Source: Desmodesmus armatus
Lineage: Eukaryota > Chlorophyta > Chlorophyceae > Sphaeropleales > Scenedesmaceae
NCBI GenBank assembly: GCA_007449985.2
Contig: VIIQ02000647.1
Span: forward strand, 1-64,000
Direction of reading: 5' to 3'
Length of the DNA: 64,000 nt
Position numbers and translations under genes: made by a program. The stretch's first letter is position 1, and each line of letters opens with the position of its first letter. Positions 49,651-60,911 of this stretch are shown here, in pieces. The notes under the pieces are model-generated. The model was not told the DNA's origin. It made no database searches and was given only the letters and a program-made list of their open reading frames with translations.

Positions 49651-50765
49651 CTTCGTGGTCAAGGCAGCGGTCCCTGGCCTTGATGAGGAAGTGGTTGATG
49701 GGCTGGTGGGGGGGGGGGGGGGGATGCAGTGTCGCAGACAGGCAATATCGGGCCGCCGATAGCCCATTACAATATGTCGGTGGTCTTCAGATCGCAAGGT
49801 CTGGGGATCGAATGCTGGCAAAGACACTGGCCAGGCTGTGATGTCCGCCCACCCTTGATGCGGCTTGCAGTGGTGAAGGGGTTTCGGTGGTTTACCCTTC
49901 ACGCGTGGTGATACCAAGCTTCGGCTTCGGCAGTTAACTAGGTCTGGAGAGTACCACTATGTGGTGAAAGTATCCAGTAATGAGGGAATGACAGCACAGT
50001 GGCAGCATATGCAGCGGCAGTTCCATCTCCCCTTCCCTCCTTTTAATATCAGGTCATGACATGCAGCAGTCACATTAAACCACTTGTTGCAACTCAACGA
50101 GTGCGCATGCCAATGGATACCTGTTTGTGATGACTAACTAAGATGGTATGATCAGGGTTGTGGCTGCTATAGACGGGTTGGAGCAACTGCACTCATGCTG
50201 CTGTCCCAATTGTCACTGCTGGTGCTCCAGCTGAGAAGCTAAGCGTGTGCTGCACAGGGTCAGAGCACATCATGGGTGACACCGTGTTTTTGTCACAAGC
50301 CTGCCTACGGACAACAGCAGTCTCACCTGCACCAGGATGTGTCCTCAGAGGGCAGCAACCACCACCACCAGTACTGGTCGCAAAAAGTCAGTCCCCGAAG
50401 CTCCCAGATCGCCTGATTTCACCAGCAGAGAGCTTAGCACACGTGCCTCTTCTTGGTGGACGGCATGTGCCGTGAGCCGCTGTCTCGAACAGCTGTTGTG
50501 CAGCAGATCTTGCACAAGATCTGTTGGCCATACGTGCACTGCATCGATTCATCGCTACGATCACTGCCACATAAGGTACCCTATTCCACCTGCTTTAAGC
50601 ATACGTCTTCCAGCTGAGGTGAATGAGCTGTTCCTTTCAAACAACACGTGACAGTTATCATATGCTTCACCACTCCAGCATGTTGTTCGGTCCTGCTGTA
50701 GAGCGTTATTGTTGCCGCGTTGGTTACCACTCGTCTGCAAAACACTCAAGCAAGCGGGACAGTCA
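48765..50765. repeat. Duplicated block, copy 2, with two insertions
   Basis: This is homologous to 45605-46455. It differs by the repeat expansion at the GGATACTTCGTG site and by the SINE-like insertion at 49750-50044. It is flanked by direct repeats: CAGCCAAATACAAACAGCAG and following at 48599 and 50779, and GTTGCTAGGTACCCGATG...GGCATCTATAGGTAC at about 48730 and 50815. Confidence 0.9.
49750..50044 (+). mobile_element. tRNA-derived SINE-like insertion (295 bp)
   Basis: The insertion is flanked by AATATC at 49744-49749 and 50045-50050. The empty site in the duplicate block has a single AATATC (45743-45748), so it is a true insertion with a 6 bp target duplication. The head resembles a tRNA: GCCGCCGATAGCCCA (acceptor arm plus A box), GGTCTTCAGATCGCAAGG (anticodon arm), then GGGGATCGAATGCTGG, close to the B box consensus GGTTCGANTCC. 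The remaining ~200 bp is unrelated to tRNA and ends in a pyrimidine-rich CCCCTTCCCTCCTTTT. It has no coding capacity. Confidence 0.72.
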
Positions 50766-51159
50766 AATACAAACAGCAGCTGACAGCCAAATACAAACAG
50801 CAGCTGCTCACCTGTTGCTAGGTACCCGATGGTATCGGCATCTATAGGTACACATCACGTCTGCAGTAAGTGCCGCTTGACAGTTCAGACGAATACTATC
50901 AGTGCACCATTGTTTCCATTCTCACAGCTGCCTGAATGGGTGTGGTCATCTGGTGTAGCAACAACAGTACTGTACAGCAACCTGTGTGTCACTCAAATCA
51001 CTTTTGATGGGCAACCATCCCGCGCAGGAAGTCAAAAAAGGTTATAGATTACACATGTTGTCCGAAGACATCCTCGTACAAACGTTTCCGGGTTCACACT
51101 AGAACTGAAATCTGAGTTTGATCTAGCAGCTGATCTCGCAAATGCAGACCTAGCTCAAG

Positions 51160-52883
51160 ATGGTTTCTGCGGGCTGGTCAAGCCGTGCACCGTTCAAGCC
51201 GTTCAATGCCCATAAAATTGCGTCGCGGACACGGCCCCAGCCATCCACTGCCAAGAGGGCAACAATAGTGCAGTGCAAGGCCACCAAGAACCCCGTCACT
51301 GGCGAGCCCCTGACCCCCGTGCAGGACAAGGACAAGGAGGGCTACCAGGCAGGTTATCAGGCAGGCTATCAGACAGGCTACCAGGCAGGCTACCAGACAG
51401 GCCAGTCCCATGAGACCAGTGCACGCATCCTGAAGCAGCCGGACGCCCAGGACGGACGCTCATTTGGAGGTTAGTGCAGCACAAAGGGCTTGGCCAGCTG
51501 CGTGTCCCACCCACCAGGGCAGCCATATAGCTGGCTGTTGCTGCAGATTCACTGCAGCAGATAACACTGACAGATCATACAGCCTCCGACCCCAGGTCAG
51601 CTACGCCGCAAAACCCTGTGCCTGCACACCTGCAGCTGTGCGCAACTGTGGCTTGTAGCTGGCTTTGGTAAGGGAAGGACCTTGCATGCTGTAGCTTGTA
51701 GAGTGGTGTAGCTCCACGTAGGTGTGCTGCCAGCAGGCAAACTGTCTGGCGTGTAGCCAGCTACACACAGCTGTGGCCAGCTACATAGTGCTAGCTACAC
51801 GCCCGCACATAGCCCCGCATTGTGTAGCTTGTAGCCAGTTCCCTGGGCAGCCATGGTCTTGTGACCGTAGCTTGTAGATGCATGTAGCTGTAAGTAGCCA
51901 ACTTGCGGTATATGGCCTGTTGACTATGCCTCACTGTATACAGCCAGCTACATGCCCGCCCCGGTGGATGGGACTTGTAGCTGGCCCAGTGGTCAGACCA
52001 TTGCAGCACAGTTTTTGGCCCAGCAGCCGGGTTGGCCAATTTGCTTTTGCTTATTATCATGATGTCCACGTGTTGCGCTAAAGCTTTCATTCATGCTCTG
52101 ATAGACACACTCGGGCAATACATCATGGCATAAGCTGCATCTGCCGTTGCGACATCATGTCATGATGATGATCGGTTGTCAAATGCATTGTCTGCCCTGC
52201 TGCAGAGATGCAGGCCTTTGATGGTCTGGGCCCTGAGGTCACCAACGGCCGCCTGGCCATGCTTGGCTTTGCTATTGCTGCTGTCATGGAGCTGACCCAG
52301 GGCATTGACGTCTTCCAGCAGGTGGACAGGTACCCCCTGATCACCATGGCCACCTTTGTGGTGTTCACCGTGGCCAGCTGGATCCCCTTCATGCGGGGTC
52401 TGGAGTACAACGTCAAGAGCGGCCCATTCACACCAGCGGTGAGTGATGTGGCCCCTGGGTTTGAATTGTCTACACCCCTGTCTGGCAGATGGTAGATCAA
52501 TCTTGCAGCCCAGACTGGCAGCCAGATTTTGATGAGTCACCCCTCAGCTGGCACAGTGACTCAGCAAGGCACAGTTAAGCTGGTCACTGCTGGGGCTGTC
52601 GTGAAGCAGCGCGTGGCCTGTGCAGGCTGTCGTGTGCTAGTGCTGGCCTGCTAGTTTGTCCAGTATACGGCTGGCACCAAAGGGCTGACAGTGGGATGTG
52701 TTTGCTGTGATGGTGTTGTCGTACTTACTGACACGTCTTGCTGTTGCCCTGCTGCGCTCCTTGCTCCCTGCCTTGCCCCTGCAGCTTGAGGTCACCACGG
52801 GCCGCATTGCCATGATTGGCTTTGTGGGGCTTATGCTCAATGAGGCTTACTTCGGCAAGCCCTTCTTCCCACACCTGTTCTGA
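51160..52883 (+). CDS. ELIP-type three-helix light-stress protein, copy C
   Basis: Exons 51160-51469, 52206-52438 and 52785-52883 sum to 642 bases (213 aa) in phase. The transit and linker exons that are separate in ELIP B are one exon here. Residues 1-41 do not match ELIP B. They resemble the start of the YCII gene at 53807 (MVSAGWSSRAPFKPF versus MASAICSNRTPFTPF; RATIVQCKA versus RATTVQCKA). From TKNPVTGEPLTPVQ onward it follows ELIP B. Residues 61-80 are five in-frame GYQ(A/T) repeats (51340-51399), where B has one. Helices: PEVTNGRLAMLGFAIAA, TMATFVVFTVASWIPF and TTGRIAMIGFVGLMLNEA. It is likely a thylakoid photoprotective protein. Confidence 0.92.
51340..51399 (+). repeat. In-frame 12-base minisatellite in ELIP C
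   Basis: Five copies of GGCTACCAGGCA-like units code for GYQA or GYQT in the stromal linker. Confidence 0.95.
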
Positions 52884-53806
52884 GCACAGCACCAGTAACT
52901 TCTGGTGATACGCCATGTACACTCTGGAAGACTGTGTGGCATATGTTGGTTGTGTCGCACCAAATTCTGGAAGTCACTGGTTGTGAATTGTGACCTTGGC
53001 GGTGAAGGTGCAAAGAACACTGGGCAGGTGCATGGTATGCTGCTGCGAACAGTGCATGCAGCGCATAATGGGTTGGCTGATGGCGGCATGACGTGTTGCA
53101 GCGGCAACATGGCAATGTAACAGTATGGTCGATGCTTACATGAGATATACACACCCAGTGTTGATTGCTTAATGACGTCGTTCTGACACATTGCAAACAC
53201 CGTGTTGTCATCCCCAATAGCATTCAAGTCAGCGCATTATTGACCCCCACGATTCTGCAATTCACGTCAGGAGTAAGCAGTCACTGAGTGTGATGTACAG
53301 TACTGATGTTGTCCCGCCTATGTGTACTGCTACATCGTACCGCGTTGTGCTGATGCAATAGTGTCCTACCTCTGGATCCAGTGACGCGACTACTGTTATC
53401 ACATTGAGTTGAAACAGCGGTCATTAGGGTTAGTGCCCCAACAGATATCAGAATGATACCTGCAAACCAACTGGTATGCAAATGCACAATGAGCTACTGT
53501 TCTGCATACGCAGGGCATTGTTGTTGGTACACTGCATATGCCACAGCCACACTTCTCTCATCAGCACTGACTTTCAAGCAAGACTTTCATGGTTTAAACC
53601 AAGCAATTTGCTGCAGCTGGCAAGCACGTGCCCAGTAACCGATAACAGCAGTACATCACCAGCCATCTGTCGCCAGTCAAAACTATGTCGTAGCAAAATA
53701 ATAATTCCACAATAGCACTGAACACCTCAATTCAATTGATGTGAGGACTTTTTCGTACGAAAGGTTCTTTGAGGAGTCAGATCTGTGGTTAGTGATCTAG
53801 CTCAAG
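52884..53806. other. Intergenic region between ELIP C and YCII gene
   Basis: The first ~230 bases are ELIP-type 3' UTR, with a TGTAA at 53116. The rest shows no gene. Confidence 0.5.
53116..53120 (+). terminator. Putative TGTAA poly(A) signal
   Basis: It lies 233 bases after the ELIP C stop and at a similar distance to that in ELIP B. Confidence 0.45.
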
Positions 53807-55079
53807 ATGGCTTCTGCGATCTGCTCAAACCGTACGCCGTTCACACCCTTTAGGTCACACTCAACTGCAGCACGAACACGGCTGCAGCCTTTCCGTGTCA
53901 GGAGGGCAACAACAGTGCAGTGCAAGGCCAGCATCGTCTCCCGCAGCAACCTGCCAGAAGAGTTTGGGGAGCAGAACGGCTACAAGCTGCACTTTGTAGT
54001 GTTCTCGAGGCTGGCTCCAGAGCAGACGACCTCTGTCCTGCGGGAACACCTGCCAGACCATGAAGCCTGGCTGAAGAGTCTGGGGGAGCAGCTGGCATTC
54101 CATGGTCCCTTCTTGAATGCAGAGGTGGGGCGCAGAGTCTCAACTCGGGATAGACGCAGGCACCCCTGCTGAAATGTGCGTCCAATGGCGTTGTAAAGCA
54201 GCTGTTCTGGTACATCATGCTGTGGGTACCACCGGTGGGGGTCGAGCATGTCCATGTGTGGGGGCACACTGTTGTTGGACGGACTCTTGTAAATTGTGTG
54301 CACGTGGATGCTGTACGGAGAATGCAGCAAAACAAAGGGGTGGACAGCCAGGTGTGCAGGTCGCATTGTGTTAGCAGTGCACAGCCTGTCAAACACAACC
54401 CCGACCTCAAAGCTCACCATTGCAGCTTTGTGTCATGCTGTTGTGGGTTGTGGCTTGTGCTGCAGGCATCCTACTATGGCAGTGAAATGTACGCCGTGCT
54501 AGCAGAGTCAGCAACGAAAGCAAGGCAGCTCGTAGAGCAGGTAAGCTCAGCTGCGCTTGCAGCGACAGCCTCACTCTGTCAACCTGTGATGGCCAAGGGC
54601 TTGGCTTCCTCCTCATAACTTGGTACATCAGGTTGGCAGCTGTTCTGTGGCCCTGTACAGGGCTGCTGAGCAGAACTTGCAATCCTGTGCAGCACAGGGG
54701 GTGCCGCTGGTGGTGCAGTTGGCTAGCAGTATGAACCTGTGCAGTGGTAACAGCAGCGCAGGACTGGTCGGCACCAGTGGGGTGCATGGCAGGTGAAAGT
54801 ACCTCATGGCGCTGCAATTTCCAGTGCAGCAGCACAGCAGCAAGTCCCGCAGTGTCCGCACACCATCATGCTCAGAGCTCGTGTGCAGACTGCCCTTGAG
54901 CACTTGTTGAGCACCTCCACTACATACATGAGGGTTGTGGGGTTCCAGGCATTTCTGTGACCGTCTGGCGTCCTTTGACTTTCTGGCGTGCTGTTGTTTT
55001 TCTGCTGCAGGATCCACTGCACAGCAAAGGCATCCGCAAGTTTGAGCTGATGTCGTGGGTGCAGAGCAACGGCTGGTGA
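53807..55079 (+). CDS. Plastid-targeted YCII-domain protein
   Basis: Exons 53807-54124, 54466-54540 and 55011-55079 sum to 462 bases (153 aa) with phase-0 junctions. Residues 1-41 are an Arg/Ser/Thr-rich transit peptide ending near VQCKA. The rest fits the YciI/YCII fold: YKLHFVVFSRL (first strand), REHLPDHEAWLKSLGEQLAF with the conserved His, GPFLNAE, YAVLAESATKARQLVEQDPL and IRKFELMSW. YCII proteins are small dimeric enzymes or accessory domains with a proposed His-Asp site; no substrate can be inferred. Its targeting exon is related to that of the upstream ELIP C. Confidence 0.85.
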
Positions 55080-55710
55080 TTGCAATACTACTTGCCAGTC
55101 AAGCAGGAGAGAGGGTTTGATGCGTGGGCGTGTACCACACACCGTGTACAGTAGCTGTAGGCTGTGGTGGCAGTGGTGACAGCAGCACAGCAGTCCGATT
55201 GCGAATGCAGTTGATAGCACCAGGTCCATCTGGTATATCTTGGCTAATGCAGCTCTGTGTGAAACACGCATGAGTACAAAAAGCAGGGCGCAGCTTTGGC
55301 CGAGAAGCAGTGATGGCCGCTGCCAGCAGAAATGGTCTGGTGGGTGGGCTTGAAGCATCGTGGACCCTTCTTCTGGTCATGACTGATTGGCCGGTATTGT
55401 TGTGTGATGGGGGCCAGCTGCCTGCAGGCCATTGCCAGGATGTCTGGGTATTGCTGCGGCTGATTCATGTTTTGTAGTTTGGCCTGGCAGCCATACAGGT
55501 TCATATGGCAAGTTGGCCAACTCCTTTCTCTGACAATCATGGGTCAGCTGGGTTCAAAGTGCTGTGACGTCACATACAAGGTTGTACCCTGATGGTGGTG
55601 TGCATGGATTATTCAGGTGTGTAAAGTGGGATCAGACCAAGAATAAGGATACAACAATTGTGCTTGCTGTTGTCTTGTCGATTGTCAGCCAAAGCCCCAT
55701 GCCAGAATGA
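55080..55710. other. Intergenic region between YCII and kinase genes
   Basis: No gene was recognised. It contains the YCII 3' UTR and the kinase promoter. Confidence 0.4.
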
Positions 55711-58700
55711 ATGGATGCAGTGTGGGACTTGCTGCAGTATCTGACCGATACAGTCAACAGCTTCTGCCCCTTCCAAATCCTACCATCACCAGCAGCTCAA
55801 GTATTTGAGGTCGAACAGCAGCGCTACAGGGCCCTCAAACAGGTATCGAAAGCAGCACAACACAGAGATCAGCAGATTTGATCTGAAGTGTATCATTTGA
55901 TTATACCCCGGCTATGGCCCGTATCCCTGCAGATCGGCGAGGGAGGCTACGCGTTTGTTTATCTTGCGAGGCAGATCCCTGGAGGACGCCAGCAGCACGG
56001 CACAGCAGCAGAGTCAAGCCAGCCAGTGGCCATCAAGAAAGTACGTAGGGCATGCCTTTCAGGCCTACTGATCCACACATAGCAGTGCTGCATGTTGCCG
56101 ACATGCATCAGCATATAGTAACCATGTTGCACACGCATGTGCTGACCATATAGCCGCACAGCACAGCGCAGCATATGCGTCATATCTCACTGCACTGTAA
56201 AGCTAGTGAAGCAGCAGCATTATGTGTCCTGCCTGGGTGCGCAGATCCTTGCAGCGACCAAAGAAAAGCTCTCTGACGCCAAGCGAGAGGTTCAGGTACT
56301 GCAGTCCCTCTCCCATGTCAACTGCCTGCCATTGCTGGCCCACTCCATCACCCCCACAAGCAGCGCTGCAGCTGGCAGAGCTCACGAGGTGCTGCTGGTG
56401 TTCCCAGCATACCAGGTGCGCATGAAGGTGCTGGATGTGTCAATGTCCATGTTCATGTCCATGTTCATGTGCAGCCTGCCTGCCTGCCCTGCTGCCTCAA
56501 AATTTCAGCATGATCATGATAGGGTCTGTGTCAGGGACACCAGTGAAATTATAATGTGGAGGGGTTTGCCCCGTCTGGTGCAGAGCACGTCAGCAATCAA
56601 CACACCAAGAGATTTGGCAGGCTGTACCTGACCATAGCTACCTGTCCATTCACGAGTGCTTGTTCCAGGCGCTGCAGTTCATGAAGTGACTTTGGTGTGG
56701 TTTTTGCGTCCAGCGGTGCTGTACTGCAATTGTCCTCTGGTCTGAACTATACTGCGCTGTGCTGATGTAACCCTGCTGCTGCTGCTCTGCAGGATGGTAC
56801 CTTGCTCGATGAACTTGACAGGTTGGCAGTGGAGGGCAGGAAGCTGAGCAGCAGACAGGTGCTGGAGATATTCCGGCAGGTGAGGTGCCTATTTGTCGCC
56901 CTTGTTATGAACCTCCCATCAGGAAGCAGCAACAAACAGCAGAAGGAGCTGAGATGCAAATGAATTTGCATCTCAGCTCAACAGTGGAGTGTTGCGGTCA
57001 CTGCAGCCATGCCTGCATTTTGCGCCAGACTGCCAATGTGCGTCTGGCAGTGGTCGCCAGCTGCCATGGTGCCTTGGGAGGCTTCAACACATTGCATGTC
57101 ATATTGTTGGTAGGCCTGTGGGCAGAACGCTACAAAAATCTCTTAGGGCTGGCGCAGGCGCTGCCAGGACAACGCCCCCACTGCTGATAATCCTACTGCC
57201 GTTCCCGCCATGTCTGCTGCTACTATGCAGGTGTGTTCTGGTGTGGCTCACATGCACAGCAGGGGCTATGCTCACATGGACATCAAGCCCCACAACGTCC
57301 TCATCCAGCGGCCCTCCACTCAGCAGCAGCAGCAGCAGGGGCCCTTGACAGTGCCACGGTACTGTTGAGATACACTGCCACTGCTCTCATACTGCTGCCC
57401 ACACTGCCACTGTTGCTGCCATGGCTGTTTCTGCTGCTGGTGGTGTGCAGGTGTGCTCTGGTGTGGCCCACATGCACAGCAGGGGCTACGCCCACATGGA
57501 CATCAAGCCTGACAACGTCCTCATACAGCGGCCCTCCACTCAGCAACAGCAGCAGCAGGGGCCCTTGACAGTGCCACGGTCCAGCTCCAGGCCTCAGCTC
57601 AAAGCAGCAGCTGTGCCCGACTCTGATGAGGAGGCAGATCTGGAAGCTGGCACTAGCCTGGTAAGCTCCTGCATGCGTGCTGGGCACACAGCACATCCCA
57701 CACCATTTCGCTCTTGAAATAGCTCCCCACCCCCCACAATGGGCTGCTCTTCCTTGTTGAAGCTCTTATGTGCATCTTGTTGTTTGGCCACTCCTCTTCA
57801 CTAGTCTCAAACATGCGAGCCATGCATAGCAATGCACTCTGCAAACCTTGCGTGCCTGGTGCTGCACAAAGAACAATCAAACATACGCACACACCTCCTT
57901 GTATGCAAACACCGCAGGGTATCCCAGCAATGTGTTGCTGCTGTGCATGCCATGCTGCAGATGACCAGGGGCTACCAGGCTGTGCTGATGGACTTTGGCA
58001 GTGCACGGCCAATGCCCATCCATGTCAGCAGCAGGGCGCAAGCACTGGCAGTGCAGGAGGACGCAGAGGTGAGGCGGTGCAGTGACGGTGATGCTAACTC
58101 ATGTATGCGTCATGACACTGATACCCCATGAGTTTTGTTAGGTCCCTACAGGGTGTTCGAGCTCTTCCCATGCAACAGTAACAGTCGCAAACAGGCCTGG
58201 CAGCAGCAACCCTTCCTAGGTGCCTGCCCCAACCAGTCAGTCTGCCTTGCATCATCGTACCAGCAGCGCTGCCAGGACAAGCATACGGCAGCCATACCAC
58301 GATAGTAATTGCATGGGGCCCTTGTAGCTGAACATCATCAATTCTGCTACAGGAGCCAAGGCAGTGCACTCTTGTTGCGCACACAAGTAATGAAAATAAG
58401 TTGCCTGTGTGCCAACTTGCCCTACCTGCTCTCCTGCACCAGGCGCACTGCACCGCCACGTTCAGAGCCCCTGAGCTGTTTGATGTGCCGTCCCACTGCA
58501 CCCTTACTGCCCAAGTGGATGTGTGGGCGCTGGGCTGCACACTGTGAGCGCCTGCCTGCTTGTGCGAATGCCTGCACAGCGCGCAGCATGCTATTCTCCT
58601 GGCTGATCAACATGCGGTCAGCACACATGTTGAGGCAGCTAGCTGCCAGCAGCAGCCACTGCTGCAAGGGCCTGGTGTTTGGGTATCCTTGTGCGCTGTG

Positions 58701-59429
58701 TGCACTTTTCACAGCAGCCATAACAGTCTCTCCTGTCACTTGGGGCCTCAGCATCAGCAGCAGAAGGCAATGCGGATGTCCCGCCAGAACAAGCAGCAGC
58801 ATCTGAGTATGCAAGGGTGATGCATTGCCGCAGGTACTCTATGATGTTTGGGGCCTCGCCCTTCCAGCAAGCACTAGATCAAGGCGCCAGCCTGGCACTG
58901 GCTGTCATGAAGTAGGTAGCTGACATGTTTGGATGTCACTTGGCCGGCACAACTGCAAGCTCCAGCCTGAGACAGCACAGCCAGCACAAGGCGTCCTGCA
59001 GCACTGCTGCGGATGTCGCCACTACCAGCATTTCGGTTGGCTTTGACGCCACAACAGCAAGGCACTAGGAGTTTCTGCTGTCGACCAGACACATTTGATG
59101 TTGTGTGCAGTTTCTGCTGTCGACCAGACACATTTGATGTTGTGTGCGCAGATTTTACCCGTCACGTGTATGGCGATGCCCACCCGCAGGGCACACATCA
59201 TGCCTGTGCACTACCAGTGCTGGTCTGATCTAATGCACATTCCTGCCTGCTGCGCAGTTGCCGAGTCCCTTGGCCGACGAAGGCAGGAGCTGTCCCCTAC
59301 CCAGACAGCCTGCAAAAGCTGGTGCACTTCTGCCTGCAAGTCGATCCCGCCAGGCGGCCAAGTGTTTCACAGGTCCTGCAGCAAATTGATGATCTGCTGT
59401 CGCAGCCTGACAGCTCCCTGGCCCCTTAA
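55711..59429 (+). CDS. STK16/MPSK1-like Ser/Thr protein kinase (NAK family)
   Basis: Exons 55711-55842, 55933-56040, 56245-56415, 56793-56879, 57451-57660, 57961-58068, 58443-58543, 58834-58911 and 59258-59429 total 1167 bases (388 aa), all in phase. Kinase landmarks: the glycine loop IGEGGYAFVYLA; VAIKK with the catalytic Lys; the alpha-C region KREVQVL; the catalytic loop YAHMDIKPDNVL; DFG as LMDFGSARP; the APE-type motif TFRAPELFDVPSHC; and subdomain IX VDVWALGCTLYSMMFGASPF. The last exon reads YPDSLQKLVHFCLQVDPAAR-RPS. ELFDVPSHC...DVWALGC and MMFG.SPF are typical of STK16, a Golgi-associated kinase in animals. An acidic insert with a Gln run follows the catalytic loop. No N-terminal myristoylation glycine (MDAVWD) is present. 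A duplicate of exon 5 lies upstream. Confidence 0.92.
56946..56979. repeat. Perfect hairpin, 16 bp arms
   Basis: GAGCTGAGATGCAAAT (56946-56961) and its reverse complement (56964-56979) flank GA. It lies in kinase intron 4. Confidence 0.95.
57231..57358 (+). repeat. Duplicate of the kinase catalytic-loop exon
   Basis: This is nearly identical to 57451-57578, the start of exon 5, including the acceptor. It codes HMDIKPHN instead of HMDIKPDN. A GT at 57359 could serve as donor. At 128 bases it is not in the phase needed to replace exon 5, and reading through meets TGA just after. It is probably a dead or NMD-triggering alternative exon. Confidence 0.85.
58100..58190. repeat. Dispersed ~85 bp repeat, copy 2
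   Basis: This is the partner of 36505-36590. It lies in the kinase intron after 58068. Confidence 0.8.
59071..59148. repeat. 39-base tandem duplication in a kinase intron
   Basis: GTTTCTGCTGTCGACCAGAC (continuing ACATTTGATGTTGTGTGCA) occurs twice, at 59071 and 59110. Confidence 0.95.
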
Positions 59430-59485
59430 GCAGCAGCTGTGCTCGTCACAGCCTGGGGTGTGTTGTGCTGTCTTTATGTGCTGAT

Positions 59486-59490
59486 TGTAA
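59486..59490 (+). terminator. Putative TGTAA poly(A) signal
   Basis: It lies 57 bases after the kinase stop codon. Confidence 0.5.
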
Positions 59491-60129
59491 ACACAAGCAA
59501 GGACAGTTCTGAACTGTTGTACGGGCATGTTGTACAACAGACGGTTTGTTGAGAGAAGTTTGCATGCCCAGCTGGCAGGCCCTGTTTTGCAGCTTGGCAG
59601 TGCACTCTTGACAGATCTGGGCGTAATGCATGCTAGTCCAGGCTGATTTGTCTCATCGTTGGTTGGACACAGCCTACTCATTCTGTTGACCATATACATG
59701 TGGACTCATCATGTTCACTTGCTCTGCATATTGGCTCAACTAATCAAACAAGCTTGCCTTAAGGCAATGGCATTGGCTAATGTCCATATCGCCCAGTACA
59801 GTACATGTATGGAGGGAATTACCAACCCACCTCAGCACTTCAGCAAGCAAAGGGCTCACAAGGGTGCCAATCAAGAAAGGAGGCCACCAGGCTTGGCAGG
59901 CTGTACGTTTGGTGCATTTGTGGCGCATGGCGCAGCAACCCACACATCAGTCACAGCGGCCCAATAGTTTGCATTTGTCACCCCAAGCTGCATTGGCACT
60001 AGCGAGTCGTACAAGCAACGCTGCCTGGCAGCCAGCAACCACCGCATGCATGAGGCACACAGCCACAGCCTATTCGCAAGGCTGGAAAAGGCAGTATCAT
60101 ACAATGATTGCACTCTATTTATTCTCTGT

Positions 60130-60800
60130 CCAAGCTGACAAAATGTCGGCCACACAATGTGCTTGACAGAGTTAGCACGTCAGTCAAGCCAGCAACACCC
60201 TGCCGTCCTAGTGACTTGAGGGAAGCCTTTGAGATCACAGACACTGCCGCCAACAGCGCTGACAGCATCACACCGTCCAGGCAGCCTGCACCTCGCTCAA
60301 CATTGTCTGACAGAGTTGGCACGTCAGTCGCACAGCAACACCCTGCCGTCCTAGTAACTGGGTGCAACAGTCAGACACTGCCGCCAACAACAGCATCACA
60401 CCGAGGCAAGCAGGTTTGTCTGACATAGTTGGCACGTCAGTCACCCTAGAAGCACCATGCCGTCCTACCAACTGGATGCGACGATCACAGACACCGCCGC
60501 CAACATGCTGTACAGCAGCGCCACACCGTCTAGGCAGCCTGCACCCCGCTCAGTATGCGGCGATGTTTGTCTGACAGAGTTGACAGGTCAGTCACAAAAG
60601 CAACATTCTGCTGTCCTAGTAAGCTGGGTGCAACAATCACAGACAATGCCGCCAACAGCAGCATCACACCATCTAGGCAGCATGCACCCCGCTGATTATG
60701 CAGCGCTAGCGATGTTTGTCTGATGAGTTGACACCTCAGTCACACCAACCCTGTCGCCAACGGACGTCCTACTAACTGGGTGAGATAGTAACAGACACTG
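60130..60800. repeat. Minisatellite, ~117-150 bp unit, about five copies
   Basis: The core GACAGAGTTGGCACGTCAGTC recurs at about 60165, 60308, 60425, 60575 and 60724. It is followed by CTGCCGTCCTAGTAACTGGG, then CAGACACTGCCGCCAACAGC and CACACCGTCTAGGCAGC. Copies differ in length and sequence. Confidence 0.92.
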
Positions 60801-60911
60801 CCGCCAACAGCAGGGTCAGACCGTCTCGGCAGCATGTACGCCGCTCATTGTGCGACAAGGTGACACAAGACGCACTGTCAAACACTGCCGCGGGGCAACC
60901 CAGGTGGCAAC

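Larger units (their letters stand above)
59430..60911. other. Convergent intergenic region with minisatellite
   Basis: This lies between the 3' ends of the kinase (+) and dioxygenase (-) genes. The first 700 bases show no gene. The remainder is the minisatellite listed separately. Confidence 0.5.

Noticed and set aside
49750..49825. Functional tRNA gene
   Set aside because: The A and B boxes and stems are imperfect, and it is the head of a 295 bp insertion with a target duplication, so a SINE fits better.
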